Of a DNA stretch of 64,000 bases, positions 17,915-25,541 are shown in pieces. This DNA comes from Pseudoneobacillus rhizosphaerae. Its GTDB lineage: Bacteria; Bacillota; Bacilli; Bacillales; Cytobacillaceae. The stretch's first letter is position 1. Each line of letters begins with the position of its first letter. The stretch is from the NCBI RefSeq assembly GCF_917563885.1, contig NZ_CAKJTG010000016.1, positions 1 through 64,000 of the forward strand, given 5' to 3'. Position numbers and translations under genes: made by a program. The notes beneath the pieces were generated by a model that did not search any database, was not told the DNA's origin, and was given only the letters and a program-made list of their open reading frames with translations.

Positions 17915-19519
17915 TTGAAAGATCATCAATCAGATACTACTAGTCAGGGTACTGGTGAAAGTTCAGATTCGTTAACAAACCGTCAAGGTCATCCTGTAAC
18001 AGATAATCAAAATATTAGAACTGTAGGTAATCGTGGGCCATCAACACTTGAGAATTATGATTTTATCGAAAAAATTTCTCATTTTGACAGAGAAAGAATT
18101 CCTGAACGGGTTGTTCATGCACGTGGTGCCGGAGCGCACGGATATTTTGAAGCCTATGGCAAAGTAGGGGATGAGCCGATAGCAAAATACACAAGAGCAA
18201 AGCTTTTTCAGGAAGCTGGAAAACGCACACCGCTATTCGTTCGTTTTTCAACGGTGGCTGGCGGGATGGAATCACCGGAAACAGCACGTGATCCTAGAGG
18301 TTTTGCGGTAAAGTTTTATACGGAGGATGGAAATTGGGATCTTGTCGGGAATAATTTGAAAATATTCTTTATCCGAGATGCGATGAAATTTTCAGACATG
18401 ATTCATGCGTTTAAGCCTGACCCAGTTTCAAATCTAAGTAACCCGGAAAGAATGTTTGATTTTCTCTCTCGTACACCGGAAGCTACACATATGGTTACCT
18501 TTCTATTTTCTCCTTGGGGAATTCCAGCGAATTACCGACAAATGCAGGGGTCAGGTGTTAATACATACAAATGGGTTAACAAAGATGGAGAGGCTGTTTT
18601 AATCAAATATCACTGGGAACCGTTGAAACAAGGTATCAAGAATCTTACTCAAAAGGAAGCACATGAGATACAAGGAAAAAATGTGAGCCATGCGACCCAA
18701 GACTTGTATGAAGCAATTAAGAACGGTGACTATCCTGAGTGGGAGCTTTGCGTTCAAATTATGAGTGACGATTACCATCCTGAGTTGGATTTTGATCCAT
18801 TAGATGATACAAAACTATGGCCAACAGACCAATTTCCATTCCTAAAAGTAGGCAAAATGGTGTTAAACAAAAATCCAGAAAATTACTTTAATGAAGTGGA
18901 GCAGGCAGCTTTTGGAACAGGGGTATTAGTAGATGGCTTAGATTTTTCAGATGATAAAATGTTACAAGGCAGGACTTTTTCTTATTCCGATACTCAGCGA
19001 TATCGCGTAGGCACTAACTATTTACAGCTACCTATTAATGCACCTAAAAAACGTGTTGCCACGAATCAGCGAGGAGGGCAAATGTCCTTTTATGTGGATA
19101 CAGCCCCAGGTCAAAATCCACATGTGAATTATGAGCCTTCCGTTACAGGCGGCTTAAAGGAAGCCGAACAAATAGGTAAAGTCCATGAGCCACACTATAA
19201 TGATAAATTAGTTCGTGAAACAATTGACCGTCCCAATAATTTTGGACAAGCTGGTGATACCTACAGAAGCTTTGAGGACTGGGAAAGAGAGGAGCTTATT
19301 AGCAATCTTGTAGATGCGCTCAGTGTTTGCCGAGCTGAAATTCAGAATAAAATGATTGAGTATTTTACTAACGCTGATAAGGATTATGGGAAACAGGTCA
19401 AGGATGGATTAGCGAAAGCAATGGAATCTAGAACGGATACTTCACATACAAGCACAGTAGATGCAGATGAAGCAACCAATAAATCAAGACAAATGGGACA
19501 CGAAGCAGATCCATATTAA
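17915..19519 (+). CDS. Monofunctional haem catalase
   Basis: A 534-residue catalase that converts hydrogen peroxide to water and oxygen in the cytoplasm. The distal histidine lies in [14 protein letters not shown], the distal asparagine in [10 protein letters not shown], and the proximal haem tyrosine in [14 protein letters not shown]. The TTG at 17915 is preferred because GGAGG sits 7 bp upstream; an ATG at 17888 has no site and one at 17909 is too close. The length and the N-terminal disordered region fit the KatE/KatA-like small-subunit clade. It stands alone with its own terminator; no clear PerR box was seen. Confidence 0.95.
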   Translation: MKDHQSDTTSQGTGESSDSLTNRQGHPVTDNQNIRTVGNRGPSTLENYDFIEKISHFDRERIPERVVHARGAGAHGYFEAYGKVGDEPIAKYTRAKLFQEAGKRTPLFVRFSTVAGGMESPETARDPRGFAVKFYTEDGNWDLVGNNLKIFFIRDAMKFSDMIHAFKPDPVSNLSNPERMFDFLSRTPEATHMVTFLFSPWGIPANYRQMQGSGVNTYKWVNKDGEAVLIKYHWEPLKQGIKNLTQKEAHEIQGKNVSHATQDLYEAIKNGDYPEWELCVQIMSDDYHPELDFDPLDDTKLWPTDQFPFLKVGKMVLNKNPENYFNEVEQAAFGTGVLVDGLDFSDDKMLQGRTFSYSDTQRYRVGTNYLQLPINAPKKRVATNQRGGQMSFYVDTAPGQNPHVNYEPSVTGGLKEAEQIGKVHEPHYNDKLVRETIDRPNNFGQAGDTYRSFEDWEREELISNLVDALSVCRAEIQNKMIEYFTNADKDYGKQVKDGLAKAMESRTDTSHTSTVDADEATNKSRQMGHEADPY

Positions 19520-19530
19520 AGCAAGTTAAT

Positions 19531-19573
19531 AAAAAAGGCTCTTTATACAAACTTGTATAAAGAGCCTTTTTTT
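19531..19573 (+). terminator. Catalase terminator
   Basis: A perfect hairpin, AAAAAAGGCTCTTTATACAA with its complement TTGTATAAAGAGCC, followed by a T-run. The A-run on the other side may also let it stop the convergent molybdate operon. Confidence 0.9.
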
Positions 19574-19709
19574 AGCTATGTTGATCTAAATGAATCTGTT
19601 TGCCGTCTGGATTTTCAGGGGGGAATGCATATGTAAAAGCCAGCCAGAAGAATCGTCTTTGTGGCTTTTGTTTTATTGTCGGTGACATCATTCCCCTAGT
19701 GTTTACTTT

Positions 19710-20366
19710 TCATGACTTTATTGAGTGTACAGATAGCAACATTAAAAATGATATTCCAATCATACAGACTACCCATAGCCAGGCCATTTCCATATTACCT
19801 GAATCGATAGCTATATAGATTGCAGTGGGAATGGTTTGAGTTTTCCCAGGTATATTTCCAGCAAACATTAGTGTGGCTCCAAATTCACCTAATGCTCTTG
19901 CAAAACTCAGGATCCCACCGGAAATAATGGATTTAAGTGCTAAGGGAATAGAAACAAACATAAATAATGTAATTCCATTTGCGCCATCCACACGAGCAGC
20001 ATTCTCAATCTCAATGTCAACGGATTCAAATCCTGTTTTAGCAGATTGATACATGAGTGGAAAAGCTACGATTGTAGAAGCAATAACAGCAGCCCACCAT
20101 GTAAATATAATAGGCTGATTAAATATCCACTCGATCAATTCTCCTATTGGACTGTTTCTACCGAATACAACAATCAATAAAAACCCCACAACAGTAGGAG
20201 GCAGTACTAATGGTAAAAGGAGAATCGTTTCAATAACGGCTTTCCCTTTGAATGTCTTATTTGCCATAACTTTTCCCATTAGTAATCCCAAAACGATTAC
20301 AATTACAATGGATACAGATGCTATCTCAAGTGAGAGTTTAACTGGTGACCAAAAATCTAATGTCAT
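19710..20366 (-). CDS. modB: Molybdate ABC transporter permease (ModB/YvgM-like)
   Basis: A 218-residue inner-membrane permease with about five helices. It has the ModB motifs LLLPLVLPPTVVGF and the coupling-loop segment AARVDGANGITLFMFVSIP, followed by SFARALGEFGATLMFAGN. It lies seven bases after the ModA-like gene, so the two are cotranscribed. No ModC ATPase gene is next to it. That matches Bacillus yvgK-yvgL-yvgM as I remember it, where the ATPase is not encoded in the locus. Confidence 0.93.
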   Translation of the reverse strand: MTLDFWSPVKLSLEIASVSIVIVIVLGLLMGKVMANKTFKGKAVIETILLLPLVLPPTVVGFLLIVVFGRNSPIGELIEWIFNQPIIFTWWAAVIASTIVAFPLMYQSAKTGFESVDIEIENAARVDGANGITLFMFVSIPLALKSIISGGILSFARALGEFGATLMFAGNIPGKTQTIPTAIYIAIDSGNMEMAWLWVVCMIGISFLMLLSVHSIKS

Positions 20367-20372
20367 TGTTAA

Positions 20373-21185
20373 TTAATTCAATCCTTTAAATCCATACTTT
20401 TCAAAAGTCTTCTTGGATTCTTTATTTTGAAGATATTCGTAGAAAAGTTTGGCTTCTTTAATATGGGAACTACTTTTAATGATTCCAACAGGATAAATGA
20501 TAGCTGCATGAGTATTTTCTTCGGCAGTTGCTACAATGTTCACTTTTGATGAAACCAATGCATCGGTTTTATACACAATTCCAGCATCTACATTGCCTGT
20601 TTCCACATATGTAAGAACTTGGCGAACATCCTTTGCAAATACCATTTTTCCTTCAATGGATTTCCAGATATTTAAATTTTCTAGCGTTTCCTTTGCATAC
20701 TTTCCTGCTGGTACGGACTCAGGTGTGCCAATAGATATTTTCACTGCTTTGCCAATATCTTCAAATGAGGTTATACCTTTATCGGAATCCTTCGGAACTA
20801 CCAACACAATTTCATTTCCAAGAAGGTCAATTTCATTTTCCTTTTCGATTAATCCTTCTTCCACTAATTGATCAAATTTGTCCTCAGCAGCAGAGAAGAA
20901 AAGATCAACTGGTGCCCCCTGAAAAATTTGCTGTTGAAGGGATCCTGAAGCGCCAAAATTATAGTTGATTTTTACATTAGGATTTTCATCTTCAAAAGCC
21001 GTTGTTATTTCATTTAGGGAATCTTGCAAACTCGCAGCTGCTGAAACAGTCAATTCCACTTTTTCATTCAGAGAGTCTTGTTTCGTATCTTCCGGCTTTG
21101 TACTTGGGTCATTTTTTGAGCAGCCAGACATGATAAGAACGAACATGATCATTGATAAAAATAGAAAATATGGTTTTTTCACCAT
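20373..21185 (-). CDS. modA: Molybdate-binding lipoprotein (ModA/YvgL-like)
   Basis: A 270-residue periplasmic-type binding protein with lipobox IMSGC (Cys22). Family features are VSAAASLQDSLNEI, FGASGSLQQQI and APVDLFFSAAEDKFDQL, which form the oxyanion pocket. It binds molybdate or tungstate outside the membrane for the ModB permease. The start ATG is at 21185 on the minus strand. Confidence 0.94.
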   Translation of the reverse strand: MVKKPYFLFLSMIMFVLIMSGCSKNDPSTKPEDTKQDSLNEKVELTVSAAASLQDSLNEITTAFEDENPNVKINYNFGASGSLQQQIFQGAPVDLFFSAAEDKFDQLVEEGLIEKENEIDLLGNEIVLVVPKDSDKGITSFEDIGKAVKISIGTPESVPAGKYAKETLENLNIWKSIEGKMVFAKDVRQVLTYVETGNVDAGIVYKTDALVSSKVNIVATAEENTHAAIIYPVGIIKSSSHIKEAKLFYEYLQNKESKKTFEKYGFKGLN

Positions 21186-21194
21186 TTCACATCC

Positions 21195-21310
21195 TTCTTA
21201 AATTATAATTAGATATAGCTAATTATATTTAATTATAACAAGTATAGATGTTAAAGAAATCACTTTTTAAAATGAAAGTGAGATAAAATGAAAGATGGAG
21301 GGATGAAAAT
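21195..21310. promoter_or_regulatory. Divergent promoter region, probable molybdate operator
   Basis: Between modA and the divergent regulator lies the AT-rich dyad TTAGATATAGCTAA followed by TTATATTTAATTATAA. It is a plausible binding site for the adjacent one-component regulator, but no experiment or known consensus fixes it. Confidence 0.35.
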
Positions 21311-22237
21311 ATGACAATGGAGATTTCTTATACAATTGAAGAAGTATCTCAACTATTAAAAGTATCGAAACTGACCGTTTATGATCTCGTTAAAAAAGGT
21401 GAACTGCCTGTATTCCGGGTCGGAAGGCAAATGAGAATGCAAGCATCGGACTTGGACAATTATATGAAAAGTAATAAAACAGTTGTTTCGCAAGTCCCAA
21501 TTGTAGAAACTTACTTGTCCGAAGTCAAGGATCCCTCCCATCTAGTTATCAGTGGTCAAGATATGGTACTTGATATACTTGGAAAGTATATGGAGAAAGA
21601 CAATGCTTATCCTATTTTACGCTCCAATGCGGGAAGTTTGAACGGGCTTATCTCCATGTACAATGGTCAGTGTAATATTGTAAGTGTGCATATGTATGAC
21701 GGGGATACAGGAGAGTACAATCTTCCATATGTTAAAAAAATTCTAGTGGGTTATCCTTACGTTTTATTGAACCTACTTTCAAGAAAAGCGGGTCTTTATG
21801 TTCAAAAAGGAAACCCATTAAATATCCAGTCATGGAGTGATTTAAATCAGGAACATGTTACCATAATCAACCGTGAAAAAGGGTCAGGCGCACGTATCCT
21901 GCTGGATGAACAGCTAAGAATTAACCATATACCTTCTAAGAATATTCATGGGTATCTTAATGAAGAGAAGAGCCATTTAAGTGTGGCATCTGCTGTTTCC
22001 GCCGGGAAAGCTGATGTAGGAGTAGGACATGAAAAGGCTGCTAAAATAGTGGGAATTGATTTTATTCCATTAATAACGGAGCGTTACGACCTTGTCATAC
22101 TAAAAAACACTAATAATGAAAAACTTATAGGCACCGTAAAAGCCATTTTATCTTCACAACAGTTTCAGTCAGAAATAAATGCTATTGGAGATTACGATAT
22201 ATCACAGACGGGTTCTGTCATTTACGAAACATTTTAA
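21311..22237 (+). CDS. One-component regulator: HTH plus PBP-like domain (YvgK-like)
   Basis: A 308-residue protein. Residues 1-55 form an excisionase/MerR-like helix-turn-helix (YTIEEVSQLLKVSKLTVYDL, then FRVGRQMRM). From about residue 75 on it resembles the periplasmic-binding-protein-like domain found in molybdate-sensing regulators (NREKGSGARILLDEQL; AVSAGKADVGVGHEKAA). It is divergent from modAB, so it most likely senses molybdate and controls that operon. Confidence 0.88.
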   Translation: MTMEISYTIEEVSQLLKVSKLTVYDLVKKGELPVFRVGRQMRMQASDLDNYMKSNKTVVSQVPIVETYLSEVKDPSHLVISGQDMVLDILGKYMEKDNAYPILRSNAGSLNGLISMYNGQCNIVSVHMYDGDTGEYNLPYVKKILVGYPYVLLNLLSRKAGLYVQKGNPLNIQSWSDLNQEHVTIINREKGSGARILLDEQLRINHIPSKNIHGYLNEEKSHLSVASAVSAGKADVGVGHEKAAKIVGIDFIPLITERYDLVILKNTNNEKLIGTVKAILSSQQFQSEINAIGDYDISQTGSVIYETF

Positions 22238-22274
22238 AAAGGAAGGCTGCTGAATTTCAGTATCCTTCCTTTTT
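22236..22274 (+). terminator. Terminator after the molybdate regulator
   Basis: AAAAAGGAAGG...CCTTCCTTTTT is a short stem with a T-run directly after the stop codon. Confidence 0.8.
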
Positions 22275-22289
22275 ATCGTCCCGGTACGG

Positions 22290-22378
22290 AGGTGGGACGC
22301 AGGGACAGGTTCCTTGTCCGATGAAACAATAAAAGTGGGAGGAAAAACCTGTAAACTGTACCATCCCCATGTCCCACG
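22290..22378. repeat. GGGACAGGT-type dispersed repeat
   Basis: GGTGGGACGCAGGGACAGGT and the distal ATCCCCATGTCCCAC form the outer arms of a longer, imperfect inverted repeat. Confidence 0.65.
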
Positions 22379-22414
22379 AAATTAGTAGGGAAGATGGAAT
22401 AGGTACAAGAAATC

Positions 22415-22604
22415 ATAAGCGGAGAATTTCCGACTAATGTGTATAGAGGAGGCTTAAGAAGCAGATATAAGCGGAGAAATTCCGTTTAAGCTTAGCGAAA
22501 TGACCCATTTTGACGTTTTTTAAATTAATAGTCGGAATCCCTCCGTCTATATAAGCCAATTTCAGTGCTTTTTCGTCATTAAGAGATATTTCTCCGCTTA
22601 TATA
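22415..22604. repeat. Phased inverted repeats (family C, ATAAGCGGAG)
   Basis: Two direct copies of ATAAGCGGAGAA-TTCCG start at 22415 and 22467, exactly 52 bp apart. Two inverted copies, with CTCCG at 22541 and 22592, are 51 bp apart. The four copies together form a large interrupted palindrome of about 190 bp. No coding frame is convincing here. Confidence 0.8.
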
Positions 22605-22628
22605 TAAAACCATGCTGATTTCCTCGGA

Positions 22629-22699
22629 GGGACAGGTTTGAACTACACCCCAATTGATAGACACAACTAACAATTGGGGTGCAGTTCAGACCTGTCCCT
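22629..22699. repeat. Long inverted repeat of GGGACAGG type
   Basis: GGGACAGGTTTGAACTACAC and CCCAATTG on the left are mirrored by CAATTGGGGTGCAGTTCAGA and CCTGTCCC on the right, giving a hairpin with arms of about 28 bp and a short loop. Confidence 0.85.
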
Positions 22700-22758
22700 A
22701 TGCCCCTAATAAATAAAATGGATGGGCATCTACTACTTGTAGATGCTTTTTATTTTAC

Positions 22759-22909
22759 GCTCTGTTAAAGCTTAATGTTGATTATTGAAGGCTATTCGTT
22801 ACCGTCAATAGCTAAAAAGTGAGAAAATGGTAACAATTAGCGTCTATTCGTTACCGTCAATAGCAAAAAGAGGATTTTTTAATTTCAACAACAGTGTTTA
22901 ACAGAGCCT
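22759..22909. repeat. MITE-like element with GGCTCTGTTAAA ends and family A units
   Basis: About 150 bp bounded by the inverted ends GCTCTGTTAAA...GTTGA (left) and TCAAC...GTTTAACAGAGC (right). Inside are two CTATTCGTTACCGTCAATAG units, 52 bp apart (22793 and 22845), related to the array at 2328-2880. It is too small to encode a transposase and looks like a non-autonomous element. Confidence 0.7.
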
Positions 22910-22937
22910 TATTTTAAATTATTTAGGAGGATTCACA

Positions 22938-23396
22938 ATGAAGATTAGAGAATTGAATGTTAATGAAGAACCCCCAATCAATTTAATGCTACTGGCTGAC
23001 CCTTCTCAAAAACTAATAGAGGAATATTTGAACCGAGGAGTATGTTATGTAGGTGAAAAAAATAATGAAATAACTGGTGTGTATGTATTGCTGCCTACAA
23101 GACCAGGGACAGTTGAAATCGTTAATATCGCTGTTTCTGAGAATGAACAAGGAAAAGGGATTGGAAAGCAGTTGCTTATGGATGCGATTCAAAGATCAAA
23201 AGCAGGCGGTTTTATAACGATAGAAATTGGAACGGGAAATTCAAGTATTGGACAATTAGCTTTGTATCAAAAATGTGGATTTAGGATTACCAATGTTGAT
23301 CGTGATTTTTTCATACGGCACTATGAGGAAAAGATTTTTGAAAACGGTATCTGGTGTAGAGATATGATCCGGTTGTCGCAGGATTTGAATAATTAA
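22938..23396 (+). CDS. GNAT-family N-acetyltransferase
   Basis: A 152-residue acetyltransferase. The acetyl-CoA motif appears as VSENEQGKGIGKQLLMDAI, preceded by the beta strand VEIVNIAV and followed by LYQKCGFRI. The substrate cannot be told. The ATG at 22938 follows TTAGGAGGATT. It is monocistronic or coupled loosely to the Nudix gene 50 bp later. Confidence 0.88.
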   Translation: MKIRELNVNEEPPINLMLLADPSQKLIEEYLNRGVCYVGEKNNEITGVYVLLPTRPGTVEIVNIAVSENEQGKGIGKQLLMDAIQRSKAGGFITIEIGTGNSSIGQLALYQKCGFRITNVDRDFFIRHYEEKIFENGIWCRDMIRLSQDLNN

Positions 23397-23445
23397 GATT
23401 ATGTTGAAAACAAGTTAAGTAAATTATGCTTTTGGGAGGTATATC

Positions 23446-23883
23446 ATGTTTATCGTAAATGTAGAAGGTGCTATTTTTAGAGATGATAAATGGTTGATTA
23501 TTGAACGAAGTAAAAAAGAGGAACATGCAGGTGGGTTGCTTGCACTTGTGGGCGGTAAGGTGGAAGAAGAGGGGAATTCATCAGATATATTAGAAAGAAC
23601 GGTAAAACGTGAAATCTATGAGGAAGTAAATGTAAAAGTGAAAGAACAGTTGAAATACATACATAGTACATCATTTGTTACGGATTCAGGTGAAAATGTG
23701 GTTGATATTGTCTTTCTATGTGAATATGAATCCGGCGAAGCTGTTCCAAAAAGTCCAGATGAAGTTGAGGCCGTGACTTGGATGACAGCTCAACAAGTAT
23801 TTGAACACCCTAATGCTCCTGATTATTTAAAAGAGAGTATTAAACGGACTGAGTGCATGAAGAGTGCAAATATACTTTTGTAA
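23446..23883 (+). CDS. Nudix hydrolase
   Basis: A 145-residue protein with the Nudix box GGKVEEE...EXXXREIYEEVNV, which coordinates Mg2+ for cleaving nucleoside-diphosphate-linked substrates. The rest fits a single-domain housecleaning Nudix enzyme; the exact substrate is unknown. GGGAGGTATATC precedes the ATG. Confidence 0.88.
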   Translation: MFIVNVEGAIFRDDKWLIIERSKKEEHAGGLLALVGGKVEEEGNSSDILERTVKREIYEEVNVKVKEQLKYIHSTSFVTDSGENVVDIVFLCEYESGEAVPKSPDEVEAVTWMTAQQVFEHPNAPDYLKESIKRTECMKSANILL

Positions 23884-24063
23884 GGTTTGTGCAGGAAGAA
23901 GTAAGAATAAAACCTTTACGGCATGGACAGCCTCTCTACCTAAACTTAGGTCTGTGTTAAGGGGAAATGGGTTATCTTTTATAATCGAATGCCAGGAATT
24001 ATTATTCACAATAATTCATTATTTGAAGGTTTTGTAAAAACGCACAAGAAAGAGGTGATTACC

Positions 24064-24396
24064 TTGAAAAGGGTATTAACAATGGGTTTAATTTTCATTT
24101 CTATTATTCTTTCAGGGTGTAATACAAACAATTTAAGCGATGCTGAATTTACTAACCTTACACCAGCCGAAATTAAAATGGATAACTCTACTTATCTAAT
24201 GACTGATGAAGTTTTAACTACTAACGAAGTTGAAGAACAAATAGGAAAGGTTACTAAAATTCTGGAGATTGTTTCTTACTCAGAAGACCAAAACCCATAT
24301 AAAAATCCGAATAAAATTTTTAAAGTAAGCGATGAAAGTGTCGAAAAGGTTATTGCAATTCAAGTTAATGAACAAACTGTATATCGCAAATATTGA
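24064..24396 (+). CDS. Putative small lipoprotein
   Basis: A 110-residue secreted lipoprotein. The TTG at 24064 follows AGAGGTGATT and gives a clean signal peptide MKRVLTMGLIFISIILSGC with the lipidated cysteine at 19; the frame opens earlier at 23989 but that extension is not signal-like. The mature part is short and hydrophilic, with no family I recognise. Confidence 0.7.
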   Translation: MKRVLTMGLIFISIILSGCNTNNLSDAEFTNLTPAEIKMDNSTYLMTDEVLTTNEVEEQIGKVTKILEIVSYSEDQNPYKNPNKIFKVSDESVEKVIAIQVNEQTVYRKY

Positions 24397-24767
24397 AGAA
24401 TAGTTTTAATAACTGTTATACGTAGGGGTAGAATTGGTAACAAAATCTAAACTCACTCTATACCTCTAATGAATTTATAGTTATGTTATTTGGCTTTTGA
24501 CACGCTGGAATTTGATCTTGGTTCGTATGGAAATAAGTCCTTGTTTTATTGCGTAAACATGTTTCTTGTTCTGATTATAAATAGCCTGCCACAAAAACAA
24601 ATGTCCTTAGATAGTACCGTACACCCTACATTGAAAAAGATGAGTTGATCTCTAATCAATTAAGTTTCTAAAAATTATATAGGTATCTGCCTATTCCTGG
24701 GACAATTTGGTTACATAGAATGCCATTGTGGTCAATTTGAACTAAAACCTAGGAGTGTGAATGTGTT
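24397..24767. other. Gap without recognisable features
   Basis: About 370 bp of AT-rich sequence. I see no gene, strong hairpin, repeat or promoter that I would defend. Confidence 0.6.
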
Positions 24768-25232
24768 ATGGAAAATGTAAATCAAAATGAATATCGTGAA
24801 GATTTGTTAAATTGGTGTAATAACATATATCAAAATTGGGAAAACATGAAACCTAAATTTACAAAACTTTTCGATACAAGAAGCTTAAATGAATGGGAAG
24901 AGACATGCCGAAAACTAAAAGATAAATTAGAAACAAAAGTTGAAGCGAGTATGGAAGATTATCATGAAGCTACTAGCTTGTATGAACAATGGGAAACATT
25001 AATTACCGAGTCTAAATGTAATCTTGATAATGTTCAATCTGAAGAGAGAAATATAGAATCTGAAGAGAGAAATGTTGAATCTGTTTCTTTAATTACTGAT
25101 GATGAAATTGCAGAGCCAAGAGGCGAAAACGATAGGGTAGATCCATCTAATGAGGAAAAGATTGAAATGATTAAGATGGTTCTTAATCTGGAAATACCGA
25201 TTGACCAATTCAAAATGTCTTTATTAAAGTGA
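24768..25232 (+). CDS. Acidic hypothetical protein
   Basis: A 154-residue soluble, acidic protein with no signal peptide. The first 85 residues are predicted helical and rich in Trp and Lys; the middle contains an imperfect tandem SEERNIE-SEERNVE repeat. The ATG at 24768 follows CCTAGGAGTG. I recognise no family. Confidence 0.65.
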   Translation: MENVNQNEYREDLLNWCNNIYQNWENMKPKFTKLFDTRSLNEWEETCRKLKDKLETKVEASMEDYHEATSLYEQWETLITESKCNLDNVQSEERNIESEERNVESVSLITDDEIAEPRGENDRVDPSNEEKIEMIKMVLNLEIPIDQFKMSLLK

Positions 25233-25245
25233 TTATTAAACGGGT

Positions 25246-25367
25246 GGGACAAGGGGACAGGTTCCTTGTCCCGCCATTTTTTTGAATTGAAACAATGCCC
25301 ACCTATTCCTCGTTCCCATCTCCCAACATCTAAAAACTACTATCACTTTTCCAGCCCCAAACCCTTC
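25246..25367. repeat. Long flanking repeat, left copy (with GGGACAGGT hairpin)
   Basis: About 122 bp almost identical to 28094-28217, differing by a few single-base indels. It begins with GGGACAAGGGGACAGGTTCC then TTGTCCC, and continues through a shared unique-looking stretch. The two copies bracket the M28 peptidase gene in the same orientation. Confidence 0.9.
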
Positions 25368-25541
25368 GTATTGGATAAAATGCCTATTTTGTCTATTCAT
25401 GGTGCCTGACGCCATATCCTTTACATGGAAAATAGTACATTTTTCCTATGTTTTTTCAGAAAATTCTTTTTAAAGCATTATGGGTAATATATACTTTATT
25501 GGTAGGAATCGTTTATTTTACCATATAAAGGGGGGATTTGA

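Noticed and set aside
22434..22673. A 79-codon minus-strand frame in the repeat region
   Set aside because: It is made mostly of the ATAAGCGGAG and GGGACAGG repeats.
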